Assembly: GCA_902597335.1 (NCBI GenBank)
Contig: CACJXK010000006.1
Coordinates: 19,294-83,293, forward strand
Length of the DNA: 64,000 nucleotides
Source: an uncultured Pelagibacteraceae bacterium
GTDB lineage: Bacteria > Pseudomonadota > Alphaproteobacteria > Pelagibacterales > Pelagibacteraceae
Reading direction: 5' to 3'
Of this stretch, positions 59,828 through 64,000 are shown one piece after another. The notes beneath the pieces are model-generated. The model had not been told where the DNA came from, did not search any database, and worked only from the letters and a program-made list of their open reading frames with translations. Position 1 is the first letter of the stretch; each line of letters opens with the position of its first letter. The translations under genes were made by a program, and so were the position numbers.

Positions 59828-60337
59828 TTATTTTTTTGATTTTTCGAGCGCTAAAATAGCGATTTTTGACGCCGGTGCAAGTAAAATACTTGCAATTTTT
59901 TGTGCTGGAGACCTCAAAATACCTACAATTTTGGCTCTTGCCTCATCTAATGATGGTAAGGTAGCTACATTTTTGACGCCAGCAACATCTAAAACATCTG
60001 TACCCATGATTCCGCCTAAAATTTTTAAATTTTCATGATCTTTTGAGAATTTTGTTAAAATTTTTGCTGATGTAATTGCATCATCAGAAAGTGCAATTGC
60101 TGTTGGTCCATTGAATAATTCTGATAGTTCTTTACATCTTGTTTTTTCTAAAGCTAACTTAGTTATTCTATTATTAGTGATTTTAAATTTTATTCCATGT
60201 TCTCGCATTTTTTTTCTAAGGTCGTCAAGTTGTGACACGGTAAGCCCTTGATAATGAGTAACAATAACTGCCTCGGATTTATCAAACTGAGAGGTCATGT
60301 CACTTATATACTGTTTTTTTTGCTCTTTATTCATCAT
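59828..60337 (-). CDS. rplJ: 50S ribosomal protein L10
   Basis: Base of the L7/L12 stalk. The 169 aa protein has [38 protein letters not shown] and the C-terminal helix [18 protein letters not shown] that binds L12 dimers. It is separated from rplA by only 2 bp, so there is no long L10 leader like the one that allows autoregulation in E. coli. Confidence 0.98.
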   Translation of the reverse strand: MMNKEQKKQYISDMTSQFDKSEAVIVTHYQGLTVSQLDDLRKKMREHGIKFKITNNRITKLALEKTRCKELSELFNGPTAIALSDDAITSAKILTKFSKDHENLKILGGIMGTDVLDVAGVKNVATLPSLDEARAKIVGILRSPAQKIASILLAPASKIAILALEKSKK

Positions 60338-60339
60338 AA

Positions 60340-61029
60340 CTAAAAACTCTTATCCATTTTTAATTTATAAGATACTCCCATACTTGAAGTAATAAAAACT
60401 TGTTTTATCAGATCACCTTTAATAGTTAGATTTGACTTTTCTTTTTCTAATGCCTCAATAACAGCATTATAGTTTTTTATAATTTTTGCATCATCAAAAG
60501 ATTTTTTACCAATACTCAAACCAATATTGCCATCTTTATCATTTCTTATTTCAACTTGTCCTGCTTTTGCTTCAGTAACTGCTTTAGAAATATCATTTGT
60601 TACAGTTCCAAGTTTTGGATTTGGCATCAAACCTTTCGGTCCTAATACCTTTCCTAGTTTTGACAATTTAATCATCATTGATGGTGTGCATATTAATTTT
60701 TCAAAATTAATTTCACCGTTTTTAATTTTCTCCACTAATTCATCTCCCCCAACAATGTCTGCATTAACAGTTTTTGCTTCATCAGTTTTATTGTCCTCAC
60801 ATACAACAGCAACTTTAATAGTTTTTCCAGTTCCACCAGGCAAATTAACAACAGTTCTTAAATTAATTTCATTCTTTTTTTGTTTGTTATTTATTCTAAA
60901 ACTCAAATCTATAGATTCATCAAATTTTGTTGTACAATTAGATTTAATCACACTCAAAATACTATCAATTGTCTCAGGATTAAGTTTATTAGTTTCCAAA
61001 GGTAACTTGTTAAATCTTTTTGATGGCAT
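60340..61029 (-). CDS. rplA: 50S ribosomal protein L1
   Basis: Mobile L1 stalk protein that guides E-site tRNA. The 229 aa protein has NLPGGTGKTIKVAVVCEDN, and the invariant KLGKVLGPKGLMPNPKLGTV. It shares one base with rplK. Confidence 0.99.
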   Translation of the reverse strand: MPSKRFNKLPLETNKLNPETIDSILSVIKSNCTTKFDESIDLSFRINNKQKKNEINLRTVVNLPGGTGKTIKVAVVCEDNKTDEAKTVNADIVGGDELVEKIKNGEINFEKLICTPSMMIKLSKLGKVLGPKGLMPNPKLGTVTNDISKAVTEAKAGQVEIRNDKDGNIGLSIGKKSFDDAKIIKNYNAVIEALEKEKSNLTIKGDLIKQVFITSSMGVSYKLKMDKSF

Positions 61030-61457
61030 TATTCTTTTACCTCAATACCCATTGACCTAGCTGATCCAGCAATAATTTTTGCTGCCTCATCTAAATCGTG
61101 AGCATTTAAATCTTCCATTTTTTTTTCAGCAATATCTTTTAATTGTTTTTTTGAGATTGATCCAATAATATTTCTGCCTGGTTCTTTCGATCCACTTTTA
61201 AGCTTCATAGCTTCTTTAATAAAGTGTGATGCAGGTGGTGATTTAATAACAAAATCAAATTTTTTATCTTTATAAACTGTAATTATTACAGGAACTGGTT
61301 TTCCAGCGAATGACTTAGTTTTGTCATTAAAAGCTTTACAAAATTCCATTATATTAATGCCTCTTTGACCTAATGCTGGTCCAACTGGTGGAGCTGGATT
61401 TGCTTGTCCACCTTTAATTTGTAATTTTACGTATCCACTAATTTCTTTTTTTGCCAT
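61029..61457 (-). CDS. rplK: 50S ribosomal protein L11
   Basis: GTPase-centre protein, needed for sensing of uncharged tRNA by Rel/Rsh enzymes. The 142 aa protein has [20 protein letters not shown] and [13 protein letters not shown] [15 protein letters not shown]. It shares one base with nusG. Confidence 0.99.
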   Translation of the reverse strand: MAKKEISGYVKLQIKGGQANPAPPVGPALGQRGINIMEFCKAFNDKTKSFAGKPVPVIITVYKDKKFDFVIKSPPASHFIKEAMKLKSGSKEPGRNIIGSISKKQLKDIAEKKMEDLNAHDLDEAAKIIAGSARSMGIEVKE

Positions 61458-61987
61458 TAACTTGCCTTTTCTACTTGGTTATATTCTAGATCCACTGGAG
61501 TAGGTCTTCCAAATATAGAAACTGAAACTTTTAATCTTAATTTATCTTCATCTATATCTTCGACTAATCCACTAAATGATGCAAAAGGTCCATCTATAAC
61601 TTGTACCTTTTCTCCTACATTGTATTCTACACCTGATTTTGGCTGTGCTACACCATCTTTTATTTGTCCTAATATTTTTTCTATTTCCTTATCTGATACT
61701 GGAATTGGAGTTCCTTTCGATCCTAAGAAACCACTAACTTTTTTCAAATTTTTAATCATGTGGTAAATATTATTATCCATCTCACTTTTAATCAGTATAT
61801 AACCAGGAAAATATTTTTTTTTTCTTTGAACTCTTTTGCCTCTTTTGACCTCAGTAACATCGTGAGTTGGTACAATAATTTCCTCAAACTTTTCAGAGAT
61901 ATCGGCCTTCTTAGCCTCTTCTTTAATTAATTGTGCAACCTTATTTTCGAAGCTTGAATGTGACTGAACTATATACCAATTCTTCAT
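61457..61987 (-). CDS. nusG: Transcription termination/antitermination protein NusG
   Basis: Universal elongation factor that couples polymerase to ribosomes and Rho. In the 176 aa protein an N-terminal NGN domain ([35 protein letters not shown]) is followed by a KOW domain (about 125-170, [20 protein letters not shown]). It shares one base with secE. Confidence 0.98.
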   Translation of the reverse strand: MKNWYIVQSHSSFENKVAQLIKEEAKKADISEKFEEIIVPTHDVTEVKRGKRVQRKKKYFPGYILIKSEMDNNIYHMIKNLKKVSGFLGSKGTPIPVSDKEIEKILGQIKDGVAQPKSGVEYNVGEKVQVIDGPFASFSGLVEDIDEDKLRLKVSVSIFGRPTPVDLEYNQVEKAS

Positions 61988-62178
61988 TATATGCTCACTT
62001 TAAGAATTATTTCTAAAAAAAACTTTAATATTTGATCCAATAGTAAAAAAAATAATGAAGCCAAAACAGCCATGGCAAAAACCATCAATGCACCTTGAAC
62101 AGTTTCTTTTGCTGTTGGCCACGTAACTTTAAACGCCTCCTGTTTTACATCCTGAATAAATTTTAATGGGTTTTTCAT
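61987..62178 (-). CDS. secE: Preprotein translocase subunit SecE
   Basis: Essential clamp subunit of SecYEG. In this very short form (63 aa) an amphipathic helix (FIQDVKQEAFKVTWPTAKET) is followed by a single transmembrane segment. I use the ATG at 62176-62178 (MKNPLKF); an ATG at 62193 would lie one base after the tRNA-Trp CCA end. After tRNA processing the secE mRNA would carry only about 16 nt of leader. Confidence 0.95.
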   Translation of the reverse strand: MKNPLKFIQDVKQEAFKVTWPTAKETVQGALMVFAMAVLASLFFLLLDQILKFFLEIILKVSI

Positions 62179-62194
62179 AATTTTTAATAACATG

Positions 62195-62270
62195 TGGCAG
62201 GAGCGAAGGGAATCGAACCCCCAACCTCCGGTTTTGGAGACCGGCGCTCTACCAATTGAGCTACACTCCT
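62195..62270 (-). tRNA. tRNA-Trp(CCA)
   Basis: A 76 nt tRNA on the minus strand. The acceptor AGGAGTG pairs with CGCTCCT (one G-T pair), the anticodon loop CTCCAAA reads CCA, the T loop is GGTTCGATTCC, and the 3' CCA is encoded. It lies between tuf (7 bp) and secE (1-16 bp), so it must be cut out of a mixed tRNA-mRNA transcript. Confidence 0.98.
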
Positions 62271-62277
62271 ATTGAGT

Positions 62278-63468
62278 TTACTCTATTATTTTAGTTACTA
62301 CTCCAGCTCCTACTGTTCTACCACCTTCTCTGATTGCAAAATTAAGTTTTTCATCCATTGCAATTGGTGTGATAAGTTTTACTGTAAATTTGGCATCGTC
62401 ACCTGGCATCACCATTTCTGTTCCTGCTGGCAATTCAACTTCACCTGTCACATCTGTAGTTCTAAAGTAAAATTGAGGTCTATATTTGGTAAAAAATGGT
62501 GTATGTCTTCCACCTTCCTCTTTTTTTAATACATAGGCTTGAGCTTCAAATTTAGTATGAGGTTTTATAGAACCTGGTTTACATAAAACTTGTCCTCTCT
62601 CAACATCAGTTCTCTCTATACCTCTTAAAAGCGCTCCAATGTTATCACCTGCTTCACCTGAGTCTAAAAGCTTTCTAAACATTTCTACTCCAGTGCAAAC
62701 TGATTTTTTAGTCTCCCTTATTCCAACAATTTCTATCTCTTCTCCAGTTTTAATTACACCTGACTCAACTCTTCCTGTAACTACTGTACCTCTTCCGGAT
62801 ATTGAAAATACATCCTCAACTGGCATTAAGAAATCTTTATCTTTTGGTCTATCTGGTTGTGGAATAAATTCATCAACAGATTTCATTAATTCCATTATAG
62901 AATTTTTTCCAATTTCATCATCTCTGCCTTCTACAGCAGCTAGAGCAGAACCTTTAATGATTGGAGTTTTATCTCCTGGAAACTTATAAGAAGTCAATAA
63001 ATCTTTTATTTCCTCTTCTACTAAGTCTATCATTTCTTTATCATCAACTTGATCCACTTTATTTAAATAAACTACAATTGCTGGAACTCCAACTTGACGA
63101 GCAAGAAGAATGTGTTCTCTTGTTTGTGGCATTGGTCCATCAGCAGCATTCACAACTAAAATAGCTCCATCCATTTGTGCAGCTCCTGTAATCATATTTT
63201 TTACATAGTCTGCGTGACCAGGGCAATCAACGTGAGCGTAATGTCTATTTTCTGTTTCATATTCTACGTGAGCTGTAGAAATTGTTATACCTCTCTCTTT
63301 TTCTTCAGGTGCTTTATCAATTTGATCGTATGCAACAAAATTTGCTCCACCACCTTCTGAAAGTACTTTTGTTATTGCAGCTGTTAAAGTTGTTTTTCCA
63401 TGATCGACATGACCGATTGTTCCAATGTTACAATGCGGTTTATTTCTTACAAATTTTTCCTTCGACAT
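62278..63468 (-). CDS. tuf: Elongation factor Tu
   Basis: Delivers aminoacyl-tRNA to the ribosome. The 396 aa protein has P-loop [15 protein letters not shown], switch [28 protein letters not shown], and NKVDQVDD. It is the only tuf in the window; the usual second copy after fusA is absent. A good Shine-Dalgarno (GAGG, about 10 nt upstream of the ATG) is visible, unlike many genes here. Confidence 0.99.
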   Translation of the reverse strand: MSKEKFVRNKPHCNIGTIGHVDHGKTTLTAAITKVLSEGGGANFVAYDQIDKAPEEKERGITISTAHVEYETENRHYAHVDCPGHADYVKNMITGAAQMDGAILVVNAADGPMPQTREHILLARQVGVPAIVVYLNKVDQVDDKEMIDLVEEEIKDLLTSYKFPGDKTPIIKGSALAAVEGRDDEIGKNSIMELMKSVDEFIPQPDRPKDKDFLMPVEDVFSISGRGTVVTGRVESGVIKTGEEIEIVGIRETKKSVCTGVEMFRKLLDSGEAGDNIGALLRGIERTDVERGQVLCKPGSIKPHTKFEAQAYVLKKEEGGRHTPFFTKYRPQFYFRTTDVTGEVELPAGTEMVMPGDDAKFTVKLITPIAMDEKLNFAIREGGRTVGAGVVTKIIE

Positions 63469-63504
63469 TACTTTTTTTCCTCACTTTATTTAATTTACAT
63501 TTTT

Positions 63505-63578
63505 TGGAGCGGGTGATGAGAATCGAACTCACGCAACCAGCTTGGAAGGCTAGTGTTCTACCACTGAACTACACCCGC
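63505..63578 (-). tRNA. tRNA-Gly(UCC)
   Basis: A 74 nt tRNA on the minus strand. The acceptor GCGGGTG pairs with CACCCGC, discriminator T, encoded CCA. The anticodon loop CTTCCAA reads TCC; the T loop is AGTTCGATTCT. It is 36 bp upstream of tuf in the tRNA-Tyr, tRNA-Gly, tuf, tRNA-Trp order common in bacteria. Confidence 0.98.
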
Positions 63579-63585
63579 ATACCCA

Positions 63586-63595
63586 AGTGCGCACT
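63586..63595. other. 10 bp GC-rich palindrome between tRNA-Tyr and tRNA-Gly
   Basis: AGTGCGCACT is a perfect palindrome in the 43 bp spacer between the two tRNA genes, with four of its central bases G/C in AT-rich surroundings. As RNA it cannot form a stable hairpin alone because it lacks a loop; it might be a protein-binding or processing mark. Confidence 0.25.
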
Positions 63596-63621
63596 CCAAA
63601 GTTATAAAAAAGTTTTATTGA

Positions 63622-63707
<86 letters not shown>

Positions 63708-63716
63708 CAAATAGTA

Positions 63717-63730
63717 GGGGAAGCGTCCCC
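63717..63730 (-). promoter_or_regulatory. GC-rich hairpin in the tRNA-Tyr leader
   Basis: On the minus strand GGGGA, loop CGCT, TCCCC, ending 9 nt before the mature tRNA 5' end. It has no T-tract, so it is not a terminator. It would keep the CCCC arm from pairing with the tRNA acceptor GGGAGGGG just downstream. Confidence 0.45.
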
Positions 63731-63760
63731 ATGTTCAATAAAGCTTTAAACAACATGCGT

Positions 63761-63788
63761 TTTATATATTTTTATTGTACAAATGCAA
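63761..63788 (-). promoter_or_regulatory. Candidate sigma-70 promoter for tRNA-Tyr and the downstream string
   Basis: On the minus strand TTGCAT (63788-63783), 16 bp spacer, TATAAA (63766-63761). Transcription would begin near 63754, about 47 nt before the tRNA. No other clear promoter was seen between here and rpoC, so it may drive tuf, secE, nusG, rpl and rpoBC genes too. Confidence 0.6.
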
Positions 63789-63838
63789 TACGTGAATTTC
63801 AGGAAAAATAGTATAAAAACCTTAGAAAATCTTAAAAT

Positions 63839-64000
63839 ATGACTCAAAAATCATCCTTTTTTATAGCTGGACGTCATGCAGTGATAAGTGCATTGAAAAA
63901 CCCCAAAAGGCGTGTTTTAAAAGTTTTCTTAACTGAAGATAGCAAAAAAAATATTCACAAACTAAATCCTAACAAAAATTTATTAAAAGACTTAAAGGTT
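63839..64000 (+). CDS. rlmB: TrmH/SpoU-family RNA ribose methyltransferase (RlmB-like), 3' end missing
   Basis: First 54 codons of a gene that continues past the right edge. The translation starts MTQKSSFFIAGRHAVISALK and continues with RRVLKVFLTE, the RNA-binding N-terminal domain of RlmB/TrmH enzymes, which methylate the 2'-OH of a 23S rRNA guanosine. The catalytic knot domain lies outside the window, so the exact subfamily is unconfirmed. In many proteobacteria this gene sits next to the tRNA-tuf cluster, which supports the call. Confidence 0.85.
   Translation, partial: MTQKSSFFIAGRHAVISALKNPKRRVLKVFLTEDSKKNIHKLNPNKNLLKDLKV

Noticed and set aside
62179..62193. Upstream ATG for secE giving five more residues
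   Set aside because: It begins one base after the tRNA-Trp CCA; MKNPLKFIQDV at 62178 is the usual SecE start. It remains possible and is noted under secE.

Overview
This 64 kb window is a dense, AT-rich (I estimate about 30% GC) piece of an alphaproteobacterial chromosome. It is best explained as a member of the SAR11 clade (Pelagibacterales). The reasons are very short or absent intergenic spaces, Lys/Ile/Asn-rich proteins, alphaproteobacterial gene orders (dapA-smpB-folK-rsh-pyrE-pdxJ-acpS-lepB-rnc-recO; secY-adk-rpsM-rpsK-rpoA-rplQ), a soxBDAG sarcosine oxidase operon, and loss of several genes from otherwise conserved strings. The assignment rests on gene content and order only; no search was possible.

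Layout. 1-983: end of rpiB (runs off the left edge) and a putative 2-oxoglutarate/Fe(II) hydroxylase, divergent from hemB (984-1964). 1965-9286: one long minus-strand housekeeping string running dapA, smpB, folK, rsh(spoT), pyrE, pdxJ, acpS, lepB, rnc, recO. 9314-11595: plus-strand lytic transglycosylase abutting a minus-strand tRNA-Ser(GCU). 11660-16729: soxBDAG, which oxidises sarcosine to glycine and a folate-bound one-carbon unit. 16691-22833: minus-strand gatCAB, an O-methyltransferase, trhO and a MATE exporter. 22884-29245: plus-strand ruvX, pyrB, a pyrC-like gene, plsY, topA and a RidA-family gene. 29246-34256: ugd/galU, panC, mgtE and lipB in alternating orientation.

34246-63707 is almost entirely the translation/transcription superoperon on the minus strand: tRNA-Tyr, tRNA-Gly, tuf, tRNA-Trp, secE, nusG, rplKAJL, rpoBC; then rpsL, rpsG, fusA and the S10-spc-alpha ribosomal protein string with secY, adk and rpoA, ending in a pseudouridine synthase gene. 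Three near-consensus promoters are visible (before tRNA-Tyr, rpsL and rpsM), each with a 16 bp spacer. The start of rlmB (plus strand) is cut by the right edge.

No stretch over 300 bases lacks a gene. The longest gaps are 163 bp (rpsL-rpoC) and 131 bp (tRNA-Tyr-rlmB), and both are described below. I see no prophage, insertion sequence, CRISPR array, defence island or obviously novel multi-gene system. The window is core genome. What stands out is how it is compacted: all six convergent junctions have zero or negative spacing, genes have dropped out of conserved strings (era, rpoZ, dprA, rpmD and the second tuf), hairpins lie directly in front of pyrB and rpoB, and the dihydroorotase-like protein has lost two metal ligands.
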